9,973 nucleotides of DNA from an uncultured Syntrophobacteraceae bacterium (lineage in GTDB: Bacteria; Desulfobacterota; Syntrophobacteria; Syntrophobacterales; Syntrophobacteraceae): assembly GCA_937889795.1 (NCBI GenBank), contig CALBZH010000112.1, positions 1 through 9,973 on the forward strand. The letters are read 5' to 3'. The notes beneath the pieces were generated by a model, which ran no database searches, was not told the origin of the DNA, and saw nothing but the letters and a program-made list of their open reading frames with translations. Of the stretch, positions 1 through 6,526 are shown one piece after another. Each line of letters begins with the position of its first letter. The stretch's first letter is position 1. Position numbers and translations under genes: made by a program.

Positions 1-292
1 GCATGAAGGCCAATACAGCTGCTATCATGCTGAATAATAGGGGGCAAATCCATCCCCACCATGACAATGTATGCGACCATGTCAGAAGGGTATTTCTCAA
101 GACTTCAGCTCCTCCGAGTATGGCCCGGAAAAGTGCGGCCGTCAGGCCTGCAAGGAGTCCGACCAAAGCAGCTCGTGGGAACAGGTGTCGCCGTTGCCGT
201 CTGACGAGGAGGTCTTCCTGAATCTCAGAAAGTGGCTTGGCCCACCCAGCGGCGGCATCATACCGTAGATTGTTGACGGGTTTGGCTTCCAT
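1..292 (-). CDS. ClC family chloride channel/transporter, N-terminal part (runs off the left edge)
   Basis: Translating the minus strand from the ATG at 292 gives 97 codons with no stop before the window edge, so the gene is cut at its 3' end. The first ~40 residues are polar and cytoplasmic and include a basic RRQRRHLFPRA stretch. They lead into a glycine- and alanine-rich helix (LVGLLAGLTAALFRAIL), an amphipathic segment (GGAEVLRNTLLTW) and a second hydrophobic helix starting WWGWICPLLF. This layout is what I expect at the start of voltage-gated-chloride-channel family proteins (helices A and B). The selectivity motifs (GSGIP, GKEGP) would lie outside the window, so channel versus H+/Cl- exchanger cannot be decided. 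The Shine-Dalgarno site is weak (GAAAG about 10 bases upstream); an in-frame TTG 15 bases earlier is an alternative start. It follows the permease gene by 171 bases in the same orientation. Confidence 0.72.
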   Translation of the reverse strand, partial: MEAKPVNNLRYDAAAGWAKPLSEIQEDLLVRRQRRHLFPRAALVGLLAGLTAALFRAILGGAEVLRNTLLTWSHTLSWWGWICPLLFSMIAAVLAFM

Positions 293-463
293 GCGGAAAA
301 CTTTCAAGACAGCAGGTTCTAGAGTGCTCAATTGAAGGTACCGCAACCAAAGACAGAATGGCAACGCCATAGTGTGCTTGGACTTTCAAGACGGCAATGC
401 TTGACTGAACGGCGAGCCCTGAGCGAACGAGGCAGGGTCCGAACGCAACCCCTCCGAGGGAAA
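293..463. other. Intergenic stretch with a spaced 15-bp direct repeat
   Basis: This is the 171-bp gap between the APC permease stop and the ClC start. On the minus strand the 15-mer TGCNGTCTTGAAAGT occurs twice with one differing base, at 314-300 and 396-382, about 82 bases apart. The copy nearest the ClC gene overlaps its ribosome-binding region. I see no convincing terminator hairpin with a T-run. The repeat could be an operator pair or chance. Confidence 0.35.
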
Positions 464-2341
464 TCACCTCCTCTGCTTCCGGAGAGCGTCATCCATCTGC
501 CATCCCCCCTTGTGATACCGAATGACGAATCCAAATCGCGGGAAGATCTTGGGCAGCTTCATGAGGTTAAAGACCATCACGCCTATGGAGAGACGGTCCA
601 GCCAGGAAGACATGGGCCAGCCAAAATACACGGTGATACTTCGTCCTGGCATCTCGTGCTCAAGAACCTTGAGCAGAGCCAAAATGCGTTGGTAAATGCC
701 TGCACGAAGCAGGGGCAGGCGAAAGTGGTTGGGGCCCATCCGGAATGGAATGCGCTGCCGTGGAGAAAAGAACGTCACATAAGCTTCGTTGTCTTCCGGG
801 GTTTCGATCGCCTCCTCCCTCGGTCTTTGAAAGAAGACATGCAAATCGGTACGGGAGGATTGCGCCAGGTAATGAACGATCTGCATCTCGTCTTCCGCCT
901 GCTCCACCCGGGCAATTTCGGGTCCCCTCTTCCGGGACAGCACGATACCGGACGTGAGCACCACTGCGGTCGCCGTTACCCAGAGCATGGTTCCGTAGGG
1001 CTTCCCGATGGCCAGAAACACGAAGCAGCTCACCAGAATGACCCACAAAACCAGGGTTCCGAGCCGGCTCGTGAAGTAAGGGGTCACCTCCTTCGTGCCC
1101 TGAAAGTAGCGATAGATGAGAAGTGCGCCCATGTTGATGCAAAAGCTCGCCAGGAGCCCCAGGGCATACATGTCGGCCAGAATCTTCTGGCTACCGCTCG
1201 TGATCAGAATGATTAAGGAGAATGTCGCGGCACTGATGATGTGGATGCGGTACAGGGAGTTTCGCCGGTTTGTGGCAATAAGCCAATGAAAGCCGTAGCG
1301 CTGGGCCACGCGCTCGATGAGCTCGCTCGAGGCCACGAACGCGGTGTTGACCGCCATGATCAGGGTAAGGCTTGCCAGTGTCGCCATGACCACCCCGAAG
1401 GGAACGCCATTGAGCAGGGTCGCATAATGGGTAATCAGATCCCCTTCATGCTCCGTGAAATTGATGGGAGCCGACAGGGCGAGTGCTGCAACCAAAGGGG
1501 TGACAATCCCGACGGTCAGGGCCAGAAACACATAGGCCCGATGAATCTCACGCCAGTTTTTCACGAATCCCGCCGTCTGGATCACCGACTCGATTCCTGA
1601 ATAGGCAAGGATACAAAAGGCCACGTGGGAGATGAAATGATTGTAGTCGAGCGTCCACGATCCGGTCTCGAGATAAGCCAGCGTCTGCACTCCCGACTCT
1701 TTAAGCCGCCCCAGGGCAGCACTGTCCAGGCTGATCAGACCGGAAGCGATCAGGTTCGAAATGGCAAAGCTCGCGAAGATGAAGATGAGGAAGGTGAACC
1801 TGGCATTTTCTCGGATTCCTGTAATGTTGAGTCCTGCAATGCCCCAAATGATCCCAGTGACCAGAGGGATGTGGAAGGGACCGGATTCAGCAATGGCGGG
1901 AAAAAAAGAGCCTGCATTCAGCACGGCGCTCACCGCCGAGATGCACGCCGTGAGGATGTAGTCCACCATGATGGAGGACACGGCGATGAAGGAGATGACG
2001 GGTCCCAAGACCAGATAGGAAAAAGAATAGACCCCGCCTCCGATGAGGTCATGGCGCTCCAGGATCTCCGCGATCTCCGTAAAGCGGGTGCTCATGAAGC
2101 GAATCAGGATGCTGGTGATGAGGATAAACACGATGGCGCTGGGGCCGATGAAGCGGTACGCTTCCGCCGGAGCATAGAAGATGGAGGTGAATTCATCCAT
2201 GAGGGTGATGATGGCCACAGCAAGCCACGTTAGCCAGACACGCCCGGATTGGTGAAAGGTCAGGAGCCCCCGCCTTCGGAGCAGGGCACCGAATAGCACC
2301 AGCAGCGAACCATTGAGCACGATCAAGACAGCGGTCTTCAC
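464..2341 (-). CDS. APC superfamily amino-acid-permease-like transporter with soluble C-terminal tail
   Basis: This is an inner-membrane secondary transporter of the amino acid-polyamine-organocation superfamily; its substrate cannot be read from sequence. From the GTG at 2341 it is 625 residues. I chose that start because GGAG sits 7 bases upstream; an in-frame GTG at 2449 would give 661 residues but has no Shine-Dalgarno site, and the 36 extra residues are polar. Visible features, numbered on the 661-residue form, are an extra hydrophobic segment near 39-56, a DEFTSIFYAPAEAYRF segment at 85-100, the glycine-rich LIGGGVYSF at 135-143 (like the unwound TM1 of APC proteins), GIESVIQTAG at 285-294, and about 12 membrane spans ending near 504. 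The last ~155 residues are soluble and end in DDALRKQRR. Such a tail is longer than in classical ~450-residue permeases. The gene follows the DUF1614 gene in the same orientation. Confidence 0.8.
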   Translation of the reverse strand: MKTAVLIVLNGSLLVLFGALLRRRGLLTFHQSGRVWLTWLAVAIITLMDEFTSIFYAPAEAYRFIGPSAIVFILITSILIRFMSTRFTEIAEILERHDLIGGGVYSFSYLVLGPVISFIAVSSIMVDYILTACISAVSAVLNAGSFFPAIAESGPFHIPLVTGIIWGIAGLNITGIRENARFTFLIFIFASFAISNLIASGLISLDSAALGRLKESGVQTLAYLETGSWTLDYNHFISHVAFCILAYSGIESVIQTAGFVKNWREIHRAYVFLALTVGIVTPLVAALALSAPINFTEHEGDLITHYATLLNGVPFGVVMATLASLTLIMAVNTAFVASSELIERVAQRYGFHWLIATNRRNSLYRIHIISAATFSLIILITSGSQKILADMYALGLLASFCINMGALLIYRYFQGTKEVTPYFTSRLGTLVLWVILVSCFVFLAIGKPYGTMLWVTATAVVLTSGIVLSRKRGPEIARVEQAEDEMQIVHYLAQSSRTDLHVFFQRPREEAIETPEDNEAYVTFFSPRQRIPFRMGPNHFRLPLLRAGIYQRILALLKVLEHEMPGRSITVYFGWPMSSWLDRLSIGVMVFNLMKLPKIFPRFGFVIRYHKGGWQMDDALRKQRR

Positions 2342-2540
2342 CGACGCACTCCGGTTGATGGACGTTGAGCGAAACAGTTCCTCGGTAGAGAAGGTTGCGA
2401 GATGCCGGCCGTTTGTGCCCTCGCCGTCATGGTTTTCAGAACCGGTCACGCTGAAAGGAAATGGAGCCGCTTCGGAACATGCTCATGGGGGCATGGCTGG
2501 ACTGGGGCTGTCGAGGGTGTCGGCTGTGAAGAGAAGACAC

Positions 2541-3254
2541 CTACCGCAGCGCGATTGTGAGCCCCCTGTTTCGGTTCGAGAAGAATCCCGCAAGAATCAC
2601 TGCGATGATCCCGGTCAGGAAAACCCCGTCAAAGGTGCCCGCGCCGCCGATCGAGGCAACCGGGGCACCGAGTCCTCGGATTTTGTCGAAATTCATGATG
2701 TCAGCGCCGATGAGCGTTCCCATGCTTCCCGAGATATACGCCAGAGCCGGAGCGTATTTCCTGGAGATGAGCAGGGCCGCGACCGAAGCGGCCAGCGGAG
2801 GCGTAAAGAAGGGCACCGCAATCCCCACTCCTCGCACGGGGTAGGCCATCAGGTGGACCAGAAACGTGACGACCGCCGTACCGAGAATCGCCTGTCCGTA
2901 GAGCCTGTTCTTGACCGTCAGATAGATGGAAAGTAGCACGGGAACGATCGCACCGCCTACATTCACGGCGATCACCGTACCCGGCCATTCCTGGACATGA
3001 GGGATGACGTACCGCATGCCGAACAGGTCGGCGTAGGAGCCGGAAACAACCTCCTCGGGAGGGAGCTGGAAAACGGGGATGTTGACATAGCTTCCCAGGA
3101 GGGAAAGCAGCAGCAACGAATAAACATACCTTCTCTCCACCCCCATCCTCTGGTAGGCGTAGCGCAGCACCCCCACCTCGATGAAGGCAACCAGCAACAT
3201 CATCAGGAAAAAGAAGACTACGAAAAACGGAAGTGACAGGGGCAAATAGTGCAT
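2541..3254 (-). CDS. DUF1614 family integral membrane protein
   Basis: This is a 237-residue polytopic membrane protein of unknown function. I recognise the DUF1614 family from its conserved run of motifs: an N-terminal transmembrane helix (7-25), GSYVNIPV (54-61), AVNVGGAIVPVLLSIYL (96-112), YPVRGVGIAVPFFTPPL (138-154), GSMGTLIGADIMN (176-188) and SIGGAGTFDGVFLTGI (201-216). The many conserved glycines and prolines inside membrane segments, with a lone Asp in GAD and another in FDG, look like a transporter or protease-like core, but no activity is established and I assign none. The ATG at 3254 is chosen because AAGGAGGT lies 7-8 bases upstream; an in-frame TTG at 3299 would add 15 residues but places this ribosome-binding site inside the gene. 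It lies between the chromate transporter pair and the APC permease, all in one direction. Confidence 0.85.
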   Translation of the reverse strand: MHYLPLSLPFFVVFFFLMMLLVAFIEVGVLRYAYQRMGVERRYVYSLLLLSLLGSYVNIPVFQLPPEEVVSGSYADLFGMRYVIPHVQEWPGTVIAVNVGGAIVPVLLSIYLTVKNRLYGQAILGTAVVTFLVHLMAYPVRGVGIAVPFFTPPLAASVAALLISRKYAPALAYISGSMGTLIGADIMNFDKIRGLGAPVASIGGAGTFDGVFLTGIIAVILAGFFSNRNRGLTIALR

Positions 3255-3294
3255 CAGGAGCACCTCCTTTCCTGGGTACGATGCGGGGACACAC

Positions 3295-3358
3295 GGCAAA
3301 AAGCCTGAGAGAAATGCGGCCGGCCGAATGCCCTTGGGCCGGTGAGACCCTCATTGCC
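3295..3358 (-). promoter_or_regulatory. Possible structured RNA leader of the DUF1614 gene
   Basis: The 129-bp gap before the DUF1614 gene contains three nested inverted repeats: GGCAA (3295-3299) with TTGCC (3354-3358), TGAG (3306-3309) with CTCA (3350-3353), and CCGGCC (3320-3325) with GGCCGG (3337-3342) closing an 11-nt loop. Together they could fold as a branched or bulged hairpin in the transcript about 40 bases before the start codon. I could not match it to a riboswitch class I know, and the helices are short enough to arise by chance. Confidence 0.25.
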
Positions 3359-3383
3359 ACAAGCACTGTAAAAGCCAATCGGG

Positions 3384-3905
3384 TCAGAGAGCCATCAGCA
3401 TTCCCACAGCCATGGACATGGCAACGAGGAAGCCGTAGCCGACCTTGCGTGTGATTGCGAGAACGGCAACCAACAAAGCGACCACAGGCGGCCACCACGC
3501 ATTCAACATCGGCCGCCCCAGAGACAACGCTGCATGCAGGATGAGAGCCACCACCACCGGCAAAACGCCGTGCATGACAGCCTGGGTGAGCTCTGTCCCT
3601 CGGACTCTAAGGTAGAACTTTTCCAGAAGAGCCATGACGACCAAAGACGGAGCAAATACTGCCACGGTGGCAACGAGTGCTCCAGGCAATCCAGCCACCT
3701 TGTAACCGATAAAGGTTGCGCTGATTGCCACCGGTCCTGGAGTCACCTGCCCCATCGCAATGGCCGCTGCGAACTGCGAAGCGGTCATCCAGCCATTCTT
3801 GAAGACAGCGGCACTTTGCATGAGCGGAATCATGGCGAACCCGCCACCAAACCCAAATAGGCCCACTTTCAGAAAAGTGTGAGCCAGTTCAAGCCAGATG
3901 CTCAT
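3384..3905 (-). CDS. Chromate transporter family protein (short-chain CHR), second of pair
   Basis: This is a 173-residue inner-membrane protein with a single CHR (chromate ion transporter) domain. The signature is clear: FLKVGLFGFGGGFAMIPLM (11-29), then the amphipathic KNGWMTASQF (36-45), MGQVTPGPVAIS (51-62) and GYKVAGLPGALVATVAVFAPSLVVM (67-91), followed by further hydrophobic spans to the C-terminus. Bacteria with short-chain CHR proteins usually carry two adjacent genes, one for each half of the long ChrA, and this gene and its neighbour fit that pattern. The ATG at 3905 is 12 bases after the neighbour's stop, and its Shine-Dalgarno site (AGGAG, 9 bases upstream) overlaps that TAG stop, which favours translational coupling. 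The known role of characterised pairs is chromate efflux, but many members are untested, so the substrate is inferred. Confidence 0.88.
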   Translation of the reverse strand: MSIWLELAHTFLKVGLFGFGGGFAMIPLMQSAAVFKNGWMTASQFAAAIAMGQVTPGPVAISATFIGYKVAGLPGALVATVAVFAPSLVVMALLEKFYLRVRGTELTQAVMHGVLPVVVALILHAALSLGRPMLNAWWPPVVALLVAVLAITRKVGYGFLVAMSMAVGMLMAL

Positions 3906-3917
3906 GGGTGAGAACTC

Positions 3918-4535
3918 CTAAGACTTCGGCGGCACCGCGGCCCCTTTGAGCCTGGTGTGCGCGGCAATCCACGTCTTCAACCCTCCCGCTGCTCCCCCCA
4001 TCACCACGAGCCAGATTGGGTTGACCGGAAAAACTAATCCCAACAAAAGGGCCGCCGCGCCAACTGCCAGACAACACCAGTGCCGCGGAGCACGCTTGAT
4101 CAGATCCCATGCAACGGCAATGAGAAGCCCAACCACCCCGGCCGTCAGGCCTTCCATAGCGGATTGCACCATCGGATGGTGCTGCCAGGCGAGGAAGGCT
4201 CCAGCCAGAAAAATGATCAGCAGGAACGATGGCAGGAGAAGGGCTGCCGTCGCCACGATCATGGTTCCAATTCCCCCCAGTCGATAAGCAATCCCGGCGA
4301 GCAGGTTGACGGTGAGCGCCCCGGGGGCAAGCTCAGCCAGAGCCATCATGTTCTCGAAACGCTGCTCGGTGAGCCATCGTTTCTTGAGCACCAACTCGGA
4401 ATGAATCAGCTCCACGACGGCGAAGCCTCCTCCAAACCCGACCGTGCCGATCTTAAGGAAGGCCAGGGTAACCGCACGCCAATCAGGCACAGCAGGCGGC
4501 CCGGTCTCCCCGGTGCTCCGTTCATCCGCTTTCAC
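3918..4535 (-). CDS. Chromate transporter family protein (short-chain CHR), first of pair
   Basis: This is the partner CHR-domain protein, 205 residues from the GTG at 4535. About 25 polar N-terminal residues precede FLKIGTVGFGGGFAVVELI (26-44), KKRWLTEQRF (51-60), ALAELAPGALTVNLLAG (65-81), YRLGGIGTMIVATAALLLPSFLLI (84-107) and more membrane segments. The PGP motif of its partner is PGA here, consistent with a specialised half of a two-subunit transporter. I prefer GTG at 4535 because GGAGG lies 9 bases upstream; the ATG at 4556 (212 residues) has no good site, and an in-frame codon at 4655 would add residues that look unlike the family. It is the first gene of the left-hand transporter run. 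No regulator such as ChrB is visible nearby. Confidence 0.85.
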   Translation of the reverse strand: MKADERSTGETGPPAVPDWRAVTLAFLKIGTVGFGGGFAVVELIHSELVLKKRWLTEQRFENMMALAELAPGALTVNLLAGIAYRLGGIGTMIVATAALLLPSFLLIIFLAGAFLAWQHHPMVQSAMEGLTAGVVGLLIAVAWDLIKRAPRHWCCLAVGAAALLLGLVFPVNPIWLVVMGGAAGGLKTWIAAHTRLKGAAVPPKS

Positions 4536-4602
4536 GACACGCTGCCTCCACACCATGGTCAAAAGCTGAATCCTGAAGATTTCTCCATCGATCAGTTGAT
4601 CT

Positions 4603-4631
4603 TGAATAGTCAATACACCTGAGCACGTCAA
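4603..4631 (-). promoter_or_regulatory. Weak sigma-70-like promoter candidate for the chromate transporter pair
   Basis: On the minus strand, TTGACG (4631-4626) and TATTCA (4608-4603) are separated by 17 bases, about 70 bases before the preferred start. The -35 matches the consensus at five of six positions, while the -10 matches poorly (TAT only). It is a candidate only. Confidence 0.22.
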
Positions 4632-4728
4632 GCGTTGGTGCCTCGGGTGAAGCACACTTGACTGTCTTCGATCGCAAGAATTTGTTTCAGGGAGACATCC
4701 ATTTTGACGCGTGCCATCCGAGACCGTT

Positions 4729-4909
4729 GGCTTCAGGCTTCAGGCACGCGGCAACAAGAACGTGTCCACACGTGACGTAAACACGGCGCTACCGTCATGG
4801 TCGACAGGACGCCTATTTGTTGCCTCTCGCCTCAGGCTTCAGCGCCCAGGTTTCAGTCGAACGGCTTCTGGCCTCTCTCGCTGACACCTGACGCCAGACA
4901 CCCGACACC
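4729..4909. repeat. Degenerate 7-bp tandem repeats
   Basis: Four consecutive heptamers fill 4882-4909: TGACACC, TGACGCC, AGACACC and CGACACC. Related seven-base phasing is seen at 4729-4745 (GGCTTCA twice, then GGC) and more loosely at 4831-4858 (CTCAGGC, TTCAGCG, CCCAGGT, TTCAGTC). The stretch carries no recognisable gene. Short phased heptamers like this are typical of decaying non-coding tandem repeats. Confidence 0.5.
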
Positions 4910-5242
4910 TTGGCTAGGGATAATCACCAACGGTCGTGAATCGCACCCCATAACGACCGCTCGGTACTCGCCGAGAAGGCAGCATGGGATATGGGCAGGG
5001 ACCTTCGGAGGATCGTCATCGACGCCCTCGAAGCGCAGGAGGTCGAAGTCCTTGTCCGGCTTGGTCACCCGTGAGGCCTTCTTCACAGATCCCAGCCGGC
5101 AGAAGGCGACGAGGCCGCTCCTTTCGCGCAGTCTCGAGCTCTTCCAGACCTTCACTTCGACGGGGAATGGGTCCTTGGACTTGGGGCTTCGGGCGATGAT
5201 GTCCACGTCCTGTTGCGAGGTTGGGTCACGGCAACTTCTCAA
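4853..5242 (-). pseudogene. Degraded C-terminal remnant of an AAA ATPase / DUF4143-type protein
   Basis: A minus-strand frame of 129 codons contains a segment resembling the C-terminal nuclease-like domain of predicted AAA+ ATPases with DUF4143: VDIIARSP (13-20), PFPVEVKVWK (25-34), SGLVAFC (42-48), VKKASRVTKPDKDFDLL (53-69) and PPKVPAHIPCCLLGEY (78-93). This follows the family pattern of an Asp, then a Glu-x-Lys (EVK), then a VTK strand and a terminal PAH-LLG helix. Full-length members have around 400 residues with a P-loop ATPase; none of that is present upstream, where a palindromic repeat begins at 5266. No Shine-Dalgarno site or good start exists (the frame opens at a TTG). I read it as a leftover of a toxin/defence-like or mobile ATPase gene; the assignment rests on motif recognition. 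Confidence 0.5.
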
Positions 5243-5265
5243 TAAGTGTGGGAAACGGCAGGGTA

Positions 5266-5327
5266 GTAGGTCGGGTTTCCAACCCGACAGCTTCGCTGTA
5301 GCTCGTCGGGATAGAATCCCGATCTAC
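5266..5327. repeat. REP-like palindromic repeat
   Basis: This 62-bp palindrome has outer arms GTAGGTCGGGTTTC (5266-5279) and GAATCCCGATCTAC (5314-5327), complementary except for two positions. Inner inverted repeats CGGG/CCCG within each half can form two smaller hairpins. It lies beside the pseudogene remnant. Related GTAGGTCGGGTT-type palindromes are familiar as dispersed extragenic repeats in environmental bacterial genomes. Confidence 0.65.
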
Positions 5328-5352
5328 ACTTAGTGGGGAGCTATGGGTCACG

Positions 5353-5469
5353 CTAGTGCTCTGTCACCTTTGTTTAGCAAGGTACACCCCCCCTTTGATT
5401 CCCCCTCGAGCAAGGGGGGTTGGGGGGGGTGTTCTCTTGCCCGGCACAACTTCTTTGACGGAGCACTAG
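5353..5469. mobile_element. 117-bp MITE-like element with 14-bp terminal inverted repeats
   Basis: CTAGTGCTCTGTCA (5353-5366) and TGACGGAGCACTAG (5456-5469) are inverted repeats matching at 13 of 14 positions. The element encodes no protein. Its interior is a second nested palindrome with C-tracts and G-tracts (ACACCCCCCC at 5384-5393 against GGGGGGGTGT at 5423-5432, and CCCCCT against AGGGGG inside). A TA dinucleotide sits at each end, as expected for IS630/Tc1-mariner-type target duplication, so it is probably a non-autonomous relic moved by such a transposase. It ends 57 bases from the phosphoesterase stop and may act as its terminator. Confidence 0.65.
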
Positions 5470-5526
5470 GACACGACTTCAGGCGCGTCCCGGAGGTAGT
5501 CGGGATAGCGCTCTCACCTCGTTGCG

Positions 5527-6504
5527 TCACCGTTCTGGAATTTCGGAACCGGGCTTCCGAATTACGTATTGGAATAAAACGGCTCCTTCGGCCGAAATAA
5601 TCTGGACGGTCAACTCCTCAGACCTCACCTGCAGGTAGGAGAAGCCGAGCTGGTCACTGGCGAATAGGCTGTGGGGGCCTTTGATGCGCTCCCGTCGAAG
5701 CTTTCCCCCCGATCCGGAAACGAGGAGGGGCAAGCCGCATTCGGCCATCAGAAACTGCTCGTTGTGCTCATGGCCGGACAGGTAGAGATCCGCCTTGCCA
5801 CAGAGCAGGGGCAGCACGTCGGCAATCATGAAGTCGGTATCCCCGTGATAGCCATAGGAGTAGATGGGCTTGTGCCCCATAACCAGCTTCCATCGAGATG
5901 GCGAATGGCTCAGCTCATTGCCGAGCCAGGCGATCTGCTCTCTCGATCCCGGCAAGGCGTTGGTGTTGAGCGCCAGGATCTGCAGATCTCCAAAGGTGAC
6001 CGAGTACACATCGGAGGGCATGTGCCACAAGGAAGAGAGTCTGGTGTAGTCGATTTGGGCTTGCCAGTTATACATCTTTCCCTCCCGCCCCCAGTCATGC
6101 TCACCGAGGATCGCAAACAGCGGGATGCCGAGCTCTCGGTATGGCTTTTCAAACTTAGACGCGAATTGAGGGTCGTCGGTCGACCGAACGCCGGCCGGAT
6201 AGAAGTTGTCTCCCAGCATGAAGCCAAAGTCGCACCCATTTTGGGCGCAAAAGGTTTGCATGGCCGCGGCCACTTTCGCCTGATTGGCATCCCCGGTTCC
6301 GTTGTCGCCAAAGACAAGGATGCGCAGGCCGCGACTGGCTATCGTTTCGGGAGACGTCTTGAGTGGAGCGTCTTGAGGGATGACGACCATGGCCGGAGGC
6401 TGCATCACGTAGTCTCGCATGACGGTGACGTCGGCCCATGAGGAATGGACGAATGCAACGATGCAAATGACCGCGAAAAGGACCATCCCTGCTAACCGCT
6501 TCAT
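5527..6504 (-). CDS. Exported purple-acid-phosphatase-like metallophosphoesterase
   Basis: This 325-residue protein begins with a signal peptide (MKR, a hydrophobic core at 5-20, and likely cleavage after SWA at 24), so it is probably periplasmic. The calcineurin-like metallophosphoesterase motifs are in order: FGDNG (66-70), MLGDNFY (96-102), GEHDW (134-138), MGHKPIYS (209-216) and SGHEHNEQ (243-250). The pattern, especially GDNFY and GHEHN, resembles tartrate-resistant acid phosphatases (type 5). One metal-ligand position is changed: the usual Asn of GNHD is Glu at 135. The other ligands (D67, D99, Y102, H136, H211, H245, H247) are present, so activity is plausible but altered metal preference is possible. 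The likely reaction is phosphomonoester hydrolysis; the substrate is unknown. AGGAG stands 5-6 bases before the ATG. It lies 22 bases after the methyltransferase-like gene and is probably co-transcribed. Confidence 0.88.
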   Translation of the reverse strand: MKRLAGMVLFAVICIVAFVHSSWADVTVMRDYVMQPPAMVVIPQDAPLKTSPETIASRGLRILVFGDNGTGDANQAKVAAAMQTFCAQNGCDFGFMLGDNFYPAGVRSTDDPQFASKFEKPYRELGIPLFAILGEHDWGREGKMYNWQAQIDYTRLSSLWHMPSDVYSVTFGDLQILALNTNALPGSREQIAWLGNELSHSPSRWKLVMGHKPIYSYGYHGDTDFMIADVLPLLCGKADLYLSGHEHNEQFLMAECGLPLLVSGSGGKLRRERIKGPHSLFASDQLGFSYLQVRSEELTVQIISAEGAVLFQYVIRKPGSEIPER

Positions 6505-6526
6505 TGCTTCTCCTCGCTATCCGCCC

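Noticed and set aside
258..467. Minus-strand 69-codon frame starting at GTG after AGGAGG
   Set aside because: The Shine-Dalgarno-like AGGAGG directly abuts the GTG with no spacing and in fact encodes the end of the permease (KQRR-stop); the frame overlaps the ClC start and its product is not protein-like.
332..1216. Long plus-strand open frame of 294 codons
   Set aside because: It is antisense to the APC permease, rich in Gln, His, Arg and Gly with no domain or hydrophobic pattern, and has no Shine-Dalgarno support. The minus-strand frame is clearly a transporter.
2436..2486. Small minus-strand frame (16 residues) just before the permease
   Set aside because: It has no ribosome-binding site and no similarity I recognise; such short frames are expected by chance.
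1625..2936. Plus-strand open frames opposite the APC permease and DUF1614 genes
   Set aside because: The Asp/Gly/His/Arg-rich translations are typical of the complement of hydrophobic coding DNA; no family is recognisable.
3295..3358. Fluoride riboswitch (GGCAATGAGG resembles its 5' start)
   Set aside because: The downstream AAC-GCCC and CTGATG blocks required by the crcB motif are missing, so only an unclassified structure is reported.
4700..5470. CRISPR array in the repeat-rich interval
   Set aside because: The repeats are degenerate heptamers, a palindrome and a MITE-like element; there are no regularly spaced identical repeats with unique spacers and no cas genes.
5671..6441. Plus-strand frame of 256 codons opposite the phosphoesterase
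   Set aside because: The minus strand carries a signal peptide and five ordered catalytic motifs, so this is a shadow.
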